The notes beneath the pieces were generated by a model, which saw nothing but the letters and a program-made list of their open reading frames with translations, searched no databases and was not told the DNA's origin. The position numbers were made by a program, and so were the translations under genes. Of a DNA stretch of 44,198 bases, positions 16,628-26,469 are shown one piece after another. The stretch is taken from NCBI GenBank assembly GCA_017397885.1, contig JAFQHQ010000133.1, positions 1 through 44,198 on the forward strand, in the 5' to 3' direction. Numbering within the stretch: the first letter of the stretch is position 1; the number at the start of each line of letters is the position of its first letter. The DNA comes from Clostridia bacterium (GTDB lineage Bacteria; Bacillota; Clostridia; UMGS1810).

Positions 16628-17818
16628 CTAATTCACATATACTTCGTCATAAAGCAAAAGTGAATTTGATCCGATTGCTGTTGTTTCAAGCTTAACAATG
16701 GCAATTTTATCATCTTTATAAACAATTTCTGTTTCACGAAATTTAGTAGTACTGTCGGCTTTTACATATACACCTGTTTTTCCGTTTTTGACTCTTATGG
16801 CAGATATGGGAATTTCAAGACCCGTATAACTTTCCTTAACAACCGTCACATTCATGAAACGGTTCTTCATAACATATTCACTTCCGAAATCCGATGAAAG
16901 TGTTATAATGTATTCATTCCCTTTAGACGGTGATATATATTGTACCGAAGCGTCTATGTCATCTGATTCTCCGGAAATTCTTACTTTTACTTTTTCGCCT
17001 ATCTTAAAATTTTTGACTTCGTTTTCTGTAGCAAGCATTGAAATCCACCACCGAGAATTATCAACAATTTTGCAAATATTAACAGTATCGTTGTTCTCAG
17101 TATCTTCCTCCCGGTTTTTACGAAGAGTTTCAAAATCGTCAACGGTCATAGTTATTGCAAAATCCGAATTGAGAGTTGTTTCAAAGCCATCAATATGTGT
17201 GGTGAAAAGTCCGTGGCACGGTGCAAATATCTCCTCTTTTATAATATTTTTGGATTTTTCAATTGAAGATTTTTCTGCAATCAGTTCTTCCGGAGTTTTA
17301 GCCTCCGTATCATCTTCAGACAAAAGTCGTGCCTTTTTGCCGAGCAAAACATCAAGTTCTTTTTTCAAAATCCTTACACTGCTTATATCTCTCGAATATG
17401 CGGCAACCAAAATTTCATCTTTTTTTTCTGCAATATCCTGATCAATCCGGTCATCACCGACCTCAAGCATGTTAAGCTCATCTGATGACATGGACAAATC
17501 TTCAATGGCTGCATTAATCTCATTAAGCTTCATTTTTGTTTCGGCATCAATCTCACCGTCATAATATATACCAACCATTTTCCCGTTTTTAACCATTTCG
17601 TTTTCGGAAACTGCCGGTTCAAACCATCCGCTGCCTGACATGGAGGTTGAAACCACCCGCTCACTCCGGCTTACCACGCCATCAAAGTTATATGTTATTT
17701 CAACAGTCTGAATTTCGGCAACAATCGTTTTTTCGGGTTCCGTATAAAAACTTATAAGATTGTATATAACAAAAACAATAACTGCCGCAACAGCAATCTT
17801 TGATATTATTTTTTTCAA
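16628..17818 (-). CDS. HlyD/membrane-fusion-like protein in the division cluster
   Basis: 396 aa. One N-terminal transmembrane segment (about 5-25) is followed by an extracytoplasmic region with a barrel-sandwich-like start (VEITYNFDGVVSRSERVVS), a helical hairpin (about 100-200), a second hybrid half (EEIFAPCHGLFTTHIDGFE) and a beta-barrel part (FKIGEKVKVRISGE...). This is the HlyD adaptor layout. No ABC transporter partner is adjacent. It starts at TTG 17818, overlapping the miaA stop by 4 nt with GGGGTG upstream, so it is coupled to miaA. Its place ahead of ylmE-sepF suggests a cell-envelope or division role rather than drug efflux, an inference only. Confidence 0.85.
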   Translation of the reverse strand: MKKIISKIAVAAVIVFVIYNLISFYTEPEKTIVAEIQTVEITYNFDGVVSRSERVVSTSMSGSGWFEPAVSENEMVKNGKMVGIYYDGEIDAETKMKLNEINAAIEDLSMSSDELNMLEVGDDRIDQDIAEKKDEILVAAYSRDISSVRILKKELDVLLGKKARLLSEDDTEAKTPEELIAEKSSIEKSKNIIKEEIFAPCHGLFTTHIDGFETTLNSDFAITMTVDDFETLRKNREEDTENNDTVNICKIVDNSRWWISMLATENEVKNFKIGEKVKVRISGESDDIDASVQYISPSKGNEYIITLSSDFGSEYVMKNRFMNVTVVKESYTGLEIPISAIRVKNGKTGVYVKADSTTKFRETEIVYKDDKIAIVKLETTAIGSNSLLLYDEVYVN

Positions 17819-18765
17819 GATATCACCCCGTTTTGTCGAAGTATGTTTTTTGCCTCTTCCAAAGCATCCTCACCGGGTTTGTTTCCCGATAAATCAAGCC
17901 AGTGCATTTCGCTGTTTCGCCCAAACCACGTAAGCTGTCTTTTGGCATAATGCCTGGAATCGCGCTTCAATATTCTTACCGATTCATCAAGAGTGGATTT
18001 TCCTTTTATATACCACAAAAACTCTTTATAACCAAGCGCCTGCATTGAAGTGTGCTTTTCGCTAAGCCCCTTTTTCCAAAGAGCAAAAACTTCATCAAGA
18101 AGTCCTTGTTCCATCATGATGTCAACCCTTTTGTCAATGCGTTCATAGAGCTCTTGACGCGGTCTTGATATACCAAAATAAATGTAGTTATATGGAGATG
18201 GTTTTTCTTTGGTTCTTTTGTTATGCTCGGAAATTGTCTCTCCGGTAAGTCTGTAATATTCAATAGCTCTGATAACTCTTTTTTGATTATTGGGATGAAT
18301 TGCCCGGGCGCTTTCCGGGTCAAAAGACTCAAGCATCGCATGGAGCGCAGGCGCACCGTGGTCTTTGGCATATTCTCCAAGCTCACGCCTGATTTCATCA
18401 CTGCTTCCGGTTTCGGTAAAATCAATATCTTTTATGAAAGAATCAACATAAAGTCCTGTCCCGCCAACCATAACAATGCATTTCCCACGACTGAAAATGT
18501 CATCGGCTACGCATTTTGCATCGTGACAAAAATCACTCACACTATAGTTCTCATAAGGCTCCAAAACATCAATAAGATGATGTTTTACACCGCACATTTC
18601 CTCTTTTGTTATTTTGGCAGTACCAATGTCCATGCCCTTATAAACCTGCATGGAATCACAGGAGATTATTTCTGCGTCCAGATATTTTGCAAGTCGCACC
18701 GAAAGCTCGGTTTTGCCTGATCCCGTTGGTCCCACAATGGCTATAACTGTTTTTGGCGGACACAT
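17815..18765 (-). CDS. miaA: tRNA dimethylallyltransferase MiaA
   Basis: 316 aa. It adds a dimethylallyl group to A37 of tRNAs reading UNN codons. P-loop GPTGSGKT (12-19), DSMQVYKGMDIGTAK (37-51) and the VGGTGLYV motif are present. A good AAAGGAG site precedes ATG 18765. The same operon encodes MiaB, which methylthiolates the MiaA product, so both steps of ms2i6A synthesis are in one transcript unit. Confidence 0.97.
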   Translation of the reverse strand: MCPPKTVIAIVGPTGSGKTELSVRLAKYLDAEIISCDSMQVYKGMDIGTAKITKEEMCGVKHHLIDVLEPYENYSVSDFCHDAKCVADDIFSRGKCIVMVGGTGLYVDSFIKDIDFTETGSSDEIRRELGEYAKDHGAPALHAMLESFDPESARAIHPNNQKRVIRAIEYYRLTGETISEHNKRTKEKPSPYNYIYFGISRPRQELYERIDKRVDIMMEQGLLDEVFALWKKGLSEKHTSMQALGYKEFLWYIKGKSTLDESVRILKRDSRHYAKRQLTWFGRNSEMHWLDLSGNKPGEDALEEAKNILRQNGVIS

Positions 18766-18801
18766 ATTTTTCTCCTTTCAAGTGCTCAAAATGCAACATA
18801 T

Positions 18802-20949
18802 TTATACTATTCGTTTAAACTGTTTTTCCATTTCATATTTTGTCATTGAAACACAAATAGGTCTGCCATGAGGGCAGGTGTTTATTGCTTCAAATGAAAG
18901 CACTTTTTCGGCAAGAGCTTCCATTTCATTTTTCTCCAAAACTCTGTTTCCTTTTATGGCACGTTTGCAAGCCATTGTGTGAAGAGCTTCTTCGATAAGG
19001 GTTTTTTTGATGTCAACACAGTTGCCGTCTATGAGCTCTGCCACAGATAGAAGCGTGTCTGCAATGTCCGCATCGCCGATGGAAGCGGGGTACGCACGCA
19101 CAACCAGCGTATTTTCGCCAAATTCTTCGCACTCAAAACCGAGACTTTCAAAAAAATCTATGTTTTCATAAACCGTCGGGAACTGCGAAGCTTCAAAACT
19201 AACCGTTACCGGAAGAAGAAGTCTTTGGGAACTTATTGTTTTTTGACGGTATTCGTCCAGAAGCTGCTCAAAATATATTCTTTCATGAGCGGCATGCTGA
19301 TCTATGATTATCATTTCATTCTCTTTTTGAACAATAATGTAGGTAGCAAAGACCTGACCTATGAGCTTAAAATCAACTCCGCATTTAAGCTTGGGATATT
19401 GAGGTGCCGGTTGCAAACCCGGCTCTTCAGATGGATTTTCGCTCTTTTTTGAGCCTTCAGAATCATTTAACGGTTTTTCCTGTTTTAATGCAGTGGTTTT
19501 TTCCGTAGTTTCCGATTTTTGAATCGGATTATTATATCCGTGCTTTTCCGTTGGGGAGCGGAGATTGTTTGCAAACTCTCCCGAGAAAAATGCATTGTTT
19601 TTTATGTGATCGGAAATTTGTTCATCATTAGGCAGAACACGCTCCGGATCTGTTTTTGGCAAATCATTTCCCAAAGAAGTTTGACTTTTGGTCTCTTTTT
19701 GTTCGGGAGTCTCTTTTTTAATATCTGCACAATCAATTTTTTGAGCATCTTCTTTAGATTTTGCTGACTCGGAACGCCCTATAGCTTGCACTTCATCTGT
19801 GCCTTTGCTTTCCTCGGTCGATTTTGGTGCAAAAAATGAATCCCTCAAAAGATTTATGTCGAGCTGGGTTGCTTCGTTTTTAACCTTTGATGCCTCCGAT
19901 CGAATTTTTAATATATCCGCATCGAAAGTGCCCGATTTCCCCGTATCCACCGACGGAACATATTTCTTTGATGAAAGAGCATTTTTTACAGCCCAATATA
20001 TTGAATGATATACTTTTTTATCATCGGAAAAGCGGACTTCCATCTTTGTGGGATGCACATTAACATCTACAAAATTACCGTTTACCTTTATCATTAAAAC
20101 AGCAACCGGGTGTTTCCCGACCATTACAGTATTCTGAAACGCTTCAGAAAGAGCCGAAGCAATAATTTTGCTGGTGATATATCTGCCGTTTATAAAAAAC
20201 ACCTGCTGACGTCGGTCTTTTCGCGAAAGAGAAGAATCACCGACAAATCCCGCAACTTCAATGCCGTCTTGCGCATATTCAACTTCGTTCATATGACGCG
20301 GATAGTCTTTGCCATACACCGAATAAATTGCACTTAGGAGCTTACCATCTCCCGAAGATGCAACACTTTGTCTTCCATTTACGATAAGTCTGATTTTGAC
20401 CTCGGGATGACTGAGTATAAGCTTATTTACGGTGTCTGTAACATAACCTGTTTCGGTTGCATCATTTTTAAGAAACTTCATTCTGGCAGGAGTGTTAAAA
20501 AACAAATCTCTCACAATGATTGTCGTGCCATCACCGCAGCCTGCTTCTTCGTTTTCCAAAACAGTTCCCCCTTCCACCGAGAGGCTTCTTCCGAAGGTGT
20601 TATCTTTTGTTTTGGTAAACATGTCCACTCTCGCAACAGCCGCAATGCTGGCAAGAGCTTCACCGCGAAATCCCAAGGTATAAATAGAATTAAGATCCTC
20701 TTTTGTCTGAATTTTGCTTGTTGCATGACGCAAAAAGGCAGTTTCTGCCTCGTCGGGAGCAATACCGCATCCGTCATCGGTTACACGTATGTATGTCATA
20801 CCGCCTTTTTGAATTTCAACAGTAACGGTTTTCGCCCCGGCATCAACACTGTTTTCCACAAGCTCTTTAACCACAGATGCAGGTCTTTCAACGACCTCAC
20901 CTGCGGCTATCATATTCGCTATGGATTGGGGCAAAACATTAATTTTCAT
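18802..20949 (-). CDS. mutL: DNA mismatch repair protein MutL (endonuclease type)
   Basis: 715 aa. The N-terminal GHKL ATPase has ELVENSVDAGA (29-39), DDGCGI (58-63) and GFRGEAL (93-99). A long low-complexity Glu/Lys/Ser linker (about 350-530) leads to the C-terminal domain. D550-QHA-xx-E556-xxxx-E561 is the canonical metal-binding endonuclease motif DQHA(X)2E(X)4E, and CPHGRPI is near the C terminus, so this is the nicking form used by bacteria without MutH. ATG 20949 lies 11 nt inside mutS, a coupled overlap; the nearest ribosome-site match is AAAAGG about 13 nt upstream. Confidence 0.97.
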   Translation of the reverse strand: MKINVLPQSIANMIAAGEVVERPASVVKELVENSVDAGAKTVTVEIQKGGMTYIRVTDDGCGIAPDEAETAFLRHATSKIQTKEDLNSIYTLGFRGEALASIAAVARVDMFTKTKDNTFGRSLSVEGGTVLENEEAGCGDGTTIIVRDLFFNTPARMKFLKNDATETGYVTDTVNKLILSHPEVKIRLIVNGRQSVASSGDGKLLSAIYSVYGKDYPRHMNEVEYAQDGIEVAGFVGDSSLSRKDRRQQVFFINGRYITSKIIASALSEAFQNTVMVGKHPVAVLMIKVNGNFVDVNVHPTKMEVRFSDDKKVYHSIYWAVKNALSSKKYVPSVDTGKSGTFDADILKIRSEASKVKNEATQLDINLLRDSFFAPKSTEESKGTDEVQAIGRSESAKSKEDAQKIDCADIKKETPEQKETKSQTSLGNDLPKTDPERVLPNDEQISDHIKNNAFFSGEFANNLRSPTEKHGYNNPIQKSETTEKTTALKQEKPLNDSEGSKKSENPSEEPGLQPAPQYPKLKCGVDFKLIGQVFATYIIVQKENEMIIIDQHAAHERIYFEQLLDEYRQKTISSQRLLLPVTVSFEASQFPTVYENIDFFESLGFECEEFGENTLVVRAYPASIGDADIADTLLSVAELIDGNCVDIKKTLIEEALHTMACKRAIKGNRVLEKNEMEALAEKVLSFEAINTCPHGRPICVSMTKYEMEKQFKRIV

Positions 20950-23575
20950 CCGGTTCACAAACCTTTTTCTGTAATCTGTAAAGTTCATTCATCGCTTCAA
21001 TGGGAGTAAGCGTTGATACATCAAGTTTTAAAAGTTCTTCCTTCAACAAAGCAAGGGCAGAATCGTCAGATGACCTTGCCTCGGTAACATCCAAATCAAA
21101 CGTATGCTGAACATGAGTTTGTCCGCCTTTAGACGATTCCGATTCAAGTCTCGCCAAAACATCCTTTGCCCTGTCAGTGACATTGGCAGGCACACCTGCA
21201 AGCATGGCAACCTGAATACCGAAACTGTCGTCGGTTCCGCCTTTGACGATTTTTCTGAGGAAGGTTATGTCATCGCCGCGTTTTTTTACGGCAACAGAAT
21301 AATTTCGAATACCCTGTGTGGTATTTTCAAGCGTTGTAAGCTCATGATAGTGGGTTGCAAAAAGAGTTTTTGCACCAATATTTTCCTTCCGGCATATATA
21401 TTCTGCCACCGCCCACGCAATGGAAAGACCATCAAATGTTGATGTGCCTCTTCCAATTTCGTCAAGAATGATAAGGCTCTTTGAAGTGGCATTTTTGAGA
21501 ATGTGTGCAACCTCATTCATTTCCACCATAAAGGTACTCTGTCCCGATGCAAGGTCATCAGATGCACCAACCCTTGTAAACACCGCATCACAAACGCCCA
21601 CATGGCACTCCCTTGCCGGAACAAAAGAGCCGATTTGCGCCATAATCACAATGAGAGCCGTCTGACGCATATATGTGGATTTACCTGCCATATTTGGACC
21701 CGTGATAATTGAAAATCTGTTTGAATCGGTATCGAGGAAGGTATCGTTGGGAACAAAAAGCGAATCTTTAAGGCTTGCTTCAACAACAGGATGTCTGCCG
21801 TCTTTGATGTCTATAATATCGGAACTGTCCACAACAGGTCTTACATAGCCCCTTTCAGATGCCACAATTGCAAGCGAACACAGCACATCGACAACAGACA
21901 CATGCTTTGCGCTTTGCTGTAATGGCTTCAAAGCTGAAAGAATGGTTTCCTTAATTTTAAGATAATTGTCATATTCATAAGCGTTTGCTTTTTCACGGGC
22001 ATTTAAAATGTTTGATTCGAGCTCTTTGAGCTGTTGGGTAATAAAACGCTCTGCACCAACGAGGGTTTGCTTTCTGATATATGTTTCGGGAACTTTGTCA
22101 AGATTTGACTTGGAAACCTCAATATAATAGCCAAATACTCTGTTGTATGCCACCTTGAGATTCTTTATGCCCGTTTTTTCACGTTCTTCGGCTTCTATTG
22201 CGGCAATGTAGGAAGTACCGTTTTTCAAAATATCCTTTACACGGTCAAGCTCTTTGTCAAAGCCTTCTTTAATCATGCCGCCTTCTTTAACGGTTACGGG
22301 AGGCTCATCAACAATGGCGCAATGAATGAGAAGTCTCAGTTCTGCCATGGTATCGAGACTTTCAAAAATATTTGACAAAAAGTGTGATTTACACTGCGAA
22401 AGACAGTTCTTTATGGCAGGAAGCGATTCCAGACTTTGACGAAGCGCAACAAAATCTCTTGCATTGCATGAACCGTATACCACTCTTGAAAGTATGCGCT
22501 CAATATCGTAAACCTTTTTCAAGGCTTCCGCAAGATCAACACGCATTTCATGATGCTCGCAAAGCTCTTCAACAGCCTCAAGACGAAGATTAATGCGGTC
22601 GGGATTAATGAGCGGACGGTCGAGCCAAGCTTTTAGCCTTCGTGCACCCATTGCTGTTTTGGTTTTATCCAGAATGCCTAAAAGCGAACCTCGTTTTTCC
22701 TTATCCCGCATAGTTTCGGTTATTTCAAGGTTGCGGAAAGAGTTTGCATCTATCTGTAAATGATCGGACGCTTCATAGAATTTGAGCGTTGTCATGTGTG
22801 TAAGATCGGTTTTCTGGGTATCATAAAGATACGAGAGCATTGCACCGAGAGACGCAACACACCATGATTTATCGGCAATGCCAAGGCGAGCAAGACTTGT
22901 GTGTTCAAACTGCGATTCAATTCTTTCTTTGGCACTATCCGGATTAAAATGCTTTTCTTCAATAAAAGCATCATAAAAATTATAGCGCTTTTTCAGTGCC
23001 AAAATATCTCTGCAATATGCTACACCGCCGTCATTAATAAGAACTTCCGATGGTTTGAATGCCGAAATCATGTTAATAAGACTGTTTTCTTCAACATCTG
23101 TTTCACCTTGGGAAGTAATCACTTCACCGGTTGACACATCCGCAAGAGATATACCGAAATTGCCGTCTTTAAAATAAATACACGCAAGAAAGTTGTTGTC
23201 ATCGGATCGTTCGCCCTCATCAATGCCTGCTGTTCCGGGGGTAATTACTCTTATTACATCTCGCTTTACAATGCCTTTTGCGTCCTTCGGGTCTTCAACC
23301 TGCTCGCAAATGGCAACCTTGTAGCCGTTTTTGATAAGCTTTGTAATATAACCCTGAACCGAATGGAAGGGAACCCCGCACATGGGCGCTCTTTCTTCGA
23401 GACCGCAGTCTTTGCCCGTGAGGGTTATTTCAAGAACCTCCGATGCCGTGATTGCATCGTCAAAAAACATCTCGTAAAAATCTCCGAGACGGAAAAACAG
23501 TATACAATCCTTATATTCTTCTTTTATCTCAAGATATTGCTCCATCATTGGAGTCAATTTCCCCTTGCTTTTCAT
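20939..23575 (-). CDS. mutS: DNA mismatch repair protein MutS
   Basis: 878 aa, full length. It recognises mismatches with the N-terminal FFRLGDFYEMF motif (Phe-x-Glu wedge). The ATPase domain has Walker A GPNMAGKST near residue 626, the ABC-like ASGQSTFMVEM and Walker B LIILDEIGRGTSTFDGLS. The C-terminal helix-turn-helix region supports dimerisation. AGGAG precedes ATG 23575. It is coupled to mutL by overlap and follows the RicF-like gene by 28 nt. Confidence 0.97.
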   Translation of the reverse strand: MKSKGKLTPMMEQYLEIKEEYKDCILFFRLGDFYEMFFDDAITASEVLEITLTGKDCGLEERAPMCGVPFHSVQGYITKLIKNGYKVAICEQVEDPKDAKGIVKRDVIRVITPGTAGIDEGERSDDNNFLACIYFKDGNFGISLADVSTGEVITSQGETDVEENSLINMISAFKPSEVLINDGGVAYCRDILALKKRYNFYDAFIEEKHFNPDSAKERIESQFEHTSLARLGIADKSWCVASLGAMLSYLYDTQKTDLTHMTTLKFYEASDHLQIDANSFRNLEITETMRDKEKRGSLLGILDKTKTAMGARRLKAWLDRPLINPDRINLRLEAVEELCEHHEMRVDLAEALKKVYDIERILSRVVYGSCNARDFVALRQSLESLPAIKNCLSQCKSHFLSNIFESLDTMAELRLLIHCAIVDEPPVTVKEGGMIKEGFDKELDRVKDILKNGTSYIAAIEAEEREKTGIKNLKVAYNRVFGYYIEVSKSNLDKVPETYIRKQTLVGAERFITQQLKELESNILNAREKANAYEYDNYLKIKETILSALKPLQQSAKHVSVVDVLCSLAIVASERGYVRPVVDSSDIIDIKDGRHPVVEASLKDSLFVPNDTFLDTDSNRFSIITGPNMAGKSTYMRQTALIVIMAQIGSFVPARECHVGVCDAVFTRVGASDDLASGQSTFMVEMNEVAHILKNATSKSLIILDEIGRGTSTFDGLSIAWAVAEYICRKENIGAKTLFATHYHELTTLENTTQGIRNYSVAVKKRGDDITFLRKIVKGGTDDSFGIQVAMLAGVPANVTDRAKDVLARLESESSKGGQTHVQHTFDLDVTEARSSDDSALALLKEELLKLDVSTLTPIEAMNELYRLQKKVCEPDEN

Positions 23576-23603
23576 AGTTTTTCTCCTGTTCTGTGGGTTT
23601 CGA

Positions 23604-23993
23604 TCAATGACAGCCGCCGCAAGATGAGCAATTTCCGCTGCATCCCGACGATTCGCCGCCTTTTACAAAATATCCTATAATTGTATTAACCTGTTCTATC
23701 ATCATTGCAAAGGAACGGTTTGCATCAAGATAATTTTTGATGTTTTTATTTTCACAAATCTTGTCAAATTCGTCCTGATATTCTTTCTTTATGGCTTCGA
23801 TTTGCTCTTTGGTTATGTCGGGAGAAGCCATTTTTGCCGAGAGCTCATCTCTCTTTGCGGCATATCCTGCCATGAGAGCAGTTGCTTCCGGGTCATTTAA
23901 TTGTGCTTCTTCGGCTGCTTTAAGAGTTGCGAATTCCTGACTGTCGGCAATCATCATGCCAAGTTCTTTTGCTTTCTGAAGTATTTCTTCCAT
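23604..23993 (-). CDS. YlbF (RicF)-like protein with C-terminal Cys cluster
   Basis: 129 aa of the YlbF/YmcA (Com_YlbF) family: a helical hairpin domain (2-112) followed by a Gly/Cys tail with C118, C122, C125, C128 and H129 (CxxxCxxCxxCH). In B. subtilis YlbF (RicF), YmcA (RicA) and YaaT (RicT) form a complex that binds iron-sulfur clusters and influences RNA maturation and development. The tail suggests cluster or metal binding here too. It sits 21 nt after miaB and before mutS. Whether it is RicF or RicA cannot be told; only one copy is in the window. Confidence 0.85.
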   Translation of the reverse strand: MEEILQKAKELGMMIADSQEFATLKAAEEAQLNDPEATALMAGYAAKRDELSAKMASPDITKEQIEAIKKEYQDEFDKICENKNIKNYLDANRSFAMMIEQVNTIIGYFVKGGESSGCSGNCSSCGGCH

Positions 23994-24014
23994 TGTTATC
24001 TTCCTTTCAATATG

Positions 24015-25445
24015 TTACTCAATAATTTTTCCTATAAGTGACCATGTGCGGACATCTGTGATTTCCACATCGGCAAACTCGCCAATATATTTGCTGTTTC
24101 CTTCAAAATTCACAATTTTTCCGCCTTCGGTTCTGCCACTCAAAACATTTTCATCGGTTTTGCTTGTACCTTCAACCAAAACCTTCATAACCTTGCCGCG
24201 AAGTGCTTCATTTTTTTCAAGAGAAATTTCATCCTGAACCTCTAAAAGTCTGTCGAAGCATTCCTTTTTTTCTTCGGAAGTAAGCACATCTTCCATTGTA
24301 GCGGCAGGTGTGCCTGCTCTTTTGGAGTAGATAAATGAGAATATCGTGTCATAACGCACTTTTCTCAGCACATCCAAAGTATCTTCAAACTCATCTTTGG
24401 TTTCGCCGGGAAAACCCACTATAATATCGGTAGTAAGGGTAATATCCGGCATTTTTTTCTTTATTTTTTCAATTTTTTCAAGATAGCTTTCTTTGGTATA
24501 GCGGCGATTCATCACTTTGAGCACCCGATTGTTGCCCGCCTGCACCGGAAGGTGGAGCTGTTTGCATATTTTCGGGTTTTCTGCCATGGTGTCAATGAGT
24601 TTATCGCTTATGTCTTTCGGATGACTCGTCATAAAACGTATTCTCTCGATTCCGTCAATCTTACATACATCCGAAAGAAGATCGGCAAAGTCATAGCCGT
24701 CACCGCGGTCTTTGCCATAGGAGTTTACATTTTGTCCGAGAAGCGTAACCTCTTTGTATCCGTCTTTTGCAAGTAGTCTGATTTCAGCAAGCACGGCATC
24801 CTTGTCACGACTGCGCTCTCTGCCTCTTACATAGGGAACAATGCAATATGAACAAAAATTATTACAACCGTACATAACAGAAACCCATGCACACGGTCCG
24901 CCGGTTCGCACAACAGGGTAGTCCTCGGCAATTGCTCCGTCGGTATCTCTTACGTCAACAACCCTTGAAGAATCATCCAAAACCTGCTTTAGCAGTGACG
25001 GAAAATAGTAGAGCGAATGTGTGCCGAAAACCAGATCAACATGCTTGTATTTACGTCTGATGGTATCGGCAACTTCTTTTTGTTGCATCATGCATCCGCA
25101 TACACCGATAACGAGCCCCGGTTGTTTGGCTTTTTTGTGCTTAAGAGCACCAAGATTACCGTAAACCTTGAGCTCTGCATTTTCACGCACGGCACAGGTG
25201 TTATATATTACGAAATCAGCTTCATCTTTCGAATCCGACAGCTCATATCCCATGGACGAAAGCATTCCGGCAAGAATTTCAGAATCGCTCACGTTTTGCT
25301 GGCAACCATAGGTCTCGACAAAAGCTTTTTTTCTTATTCCGCATTGTCTGTAGTATGCGTCGTTAATTTGATATATCTGTTCAATTATGGCTTTCTGCTT
25401 TGCAACTTCCTCAGCTGAAAGCGTAACATTTTTTCTTTCTGACAT
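24015..25445 (-). CDS. miaB: tRNA-2-methylthio-N6-dimethylallyladenosine synthase MiaB
   Basis: 476 aa. A radical-SAM methylthiotransferase that turns i6A37 into ms2i6A37. The N-terminal UPF0004 domain provides C48, C84 and C118 for the auxiliary [4Fe-4S] cluster. The radical-SAM motif is C194xxxC198xxC201 (CNNFCSYC), and a TRAM domain is at the C terminus. The start is ATG 25445, with AAAGGA about 7 nt upstream. It has its own promoter at 25494-25522 and is the first gene of the miaB-ricF-mutSL-miaA array. Confidence 0.96.
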   Translation of the reverse strand: MSERKNVTLSAEEVAKQKAIIEQIYQINDAYYRQCGIRKKAFVETYGCQQNVSDSEILAGMLSSMGYELSDSKDEADFVIYNTCAVRENAELKVYGNLGALKHKKAKQPGLVIGVCGCMMQQKEVADTIRRKYKHVDLVFGTHSLYYFPSLLKQVLDDSSRVVDVRDTDGAIAEDYPVVRTGGPCAWVSVMYGCNNFCSYCIVPYVRGRERSRDKDAVLAEIRLLAKDGYKEVTLLGQNVNSYGKDRGDGYDFADLLSDVCKIDGIERIRFMTSHPKDISDKLIDTMAENPKICKQLHLPVQAGNNRVLKVMNRRYTKESYLEKIEKIKKKMPDITLTTDIIVGFPGETKDEFEDTLDVLRKVRYDTIFSFIYSKRAGTPAATMEDVLTSEEKKECFDRLLEVQDEISLEKNEALRGKVMKVLVEGTSKTDENVLSGRTEGGKIVNFEGNSKYIGEFADVEITDVRTWSLIGKIIE

Positions 25446-25493
25446 TTTTCTTTCCTTTCGGACACAGGTATAAACACTAAAAACCTTCATTTT

Positions 25494-25522
25494 ATAATAC
25501 CATATTCCCGATTTTTTGTAAA
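25494..25522 (-). promoter_or_regulatory. sigma-A promoter for the miaB-mutSL-miaA array
   Basis: On the minus strand TTTACA (25517-25522), 17-nt spacer, TATTAT (25494-25499), 48 nt before the miaB start. One mismatch in each box. Confidence 0.7.
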
Positions 25523-25563
25523 CGGAAAATATGATTATTTGTTAGAGACACCGGTCTTTACGG

Positions 25564-26469
25564 TTATTTTCCGAGGTCAACATATTCAAACTTACCCTTT
25601 GCCATGTGATTTTTGACAATTTTAAGTTTAAACCAGTCTTTTGAAATTATCCAGTTTTCGGTCACAAGCCACTTGCCTTTAAAATAATAACCTTGTTCGA
25701 TTTCTCTTGCAATTTCCTTTTCAACACTGTCACAATCACCGTATTTTTCAAGCTGGCTGTATGTGGGAGTGCGTCTGTGGTTTTTGAACTGCAACAAAAG
25801 CTTTACGGCAAGATACAGTGCACATATAAGCAAAATTGCGCAAACAAGAGTATCAAACTGCTCGTTTTCCATCTCTAATCCGCGAATATCCAACATATAT
25901 TCACAAATCTGTTCGCCTGCTTTAAAATCATTGCTGTTTGAAATATCATGGTTAATTATGAGAGGGATTTTTGTAAAAATCCCGTCAACTGTATCTCCGC
26001 TTTTAAGATTGTGATGGGGATAAGCGAGCACCAACACCTTTTTTCCGCCAACTTCCGCTGTATAAAGCTTAGAAGATTCTTCTCCTTTTTTGTTACTGCT
26101 GTTTGTATCATCGGTGGTTTTCATGGTGTACTTGATGTCGGTAAGTTTAACGCCCTCAAGAGGAACTTCAAACTCATATTTGTCTTCCTGCCAGTATCCC
26201 CATGATTTTATGGTGTAGCTCGGAATGAACAGATTGTCGTTACGTCTTATCTCAACCTCTTCGGCTATGCTTACTGTTCCTGCTTCATTGGCAAATTTGG
26301 TCTCATCAAAAGATGATGCCCCCTCAAACTTATTCATTATATAGGGTTTGCACCACAGGAAATATGCAACAAGCGCTATGACGACAACAGCTTCAATTAT
26401 TGCAAATTTTATTCTGTAACGTATCATATATTTGTGAATCATATCTTTGGAAACATTTTTCTCTGTCAT
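25564..26469 (-). CDS. two-TM membrane protein of unknown function, rsmI-linked
   Basis: 301 aa. Not confidently recognised (possibly of the DUF6709 type). A cytoplasmic N terminus is followed by a transmembrane helix at about 22-42 (FAIIEAVVVIALVAYFLW), a ~160-residue external domain, a second helix at about 207-225 (LVCAILLICALYLAVKLLL) and a ~75-residue cytoplasmic tail with YFKGKWLVTENWIISKDWFKLKI, which reads like a PH-like strand pattern. It overlaps the rsmI stop by 4 nt (ATGA) with GGAGG upstream, so it is translationally coupled. Confidence 0.75.
   Translation of the reverse strand: MTEKNVSKDMIHKYMIRYRIKFAIIEAVVVIALVAYFLWCKPYIMNKFEGASSFDETKFANEAGTVSIAEEVEIRRNDNLFIPSYTIKSWGYWQEDKYEFEVPLEGVKLTDIKYTMKTTDDTNSSNKKGEESSKLYTAEVGGKKVLVLAYPHHNLKSGDTVDGIFTKIPLIINHDISNSNDFKAGEQICEYMLDIRGLEMENEQFDTLVCAILLICALYLAVKLLLQFKNHRRTPTYSQLEKYGDCDSVEKEIAREIEQGYYFKGKWLVTENWIISKDWFKLKIVKNHMAKGKFEYVDLGK

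Noticed and set aside
16854-17441. 195-codon plus-strand open frame opposite the HlyD-like gene
   Set aside because: Low-complexity Ser/Phe-rich translation typical of the complement of a Glu/Lys-rich coding region.
20368-21009. 213-codon plus-strand open frame opposite mutL
   Set aside because: It lies wholly antisense to a clearly real mutL/mutS pair, has no family resemblance and its composition is that of a shadow frame.
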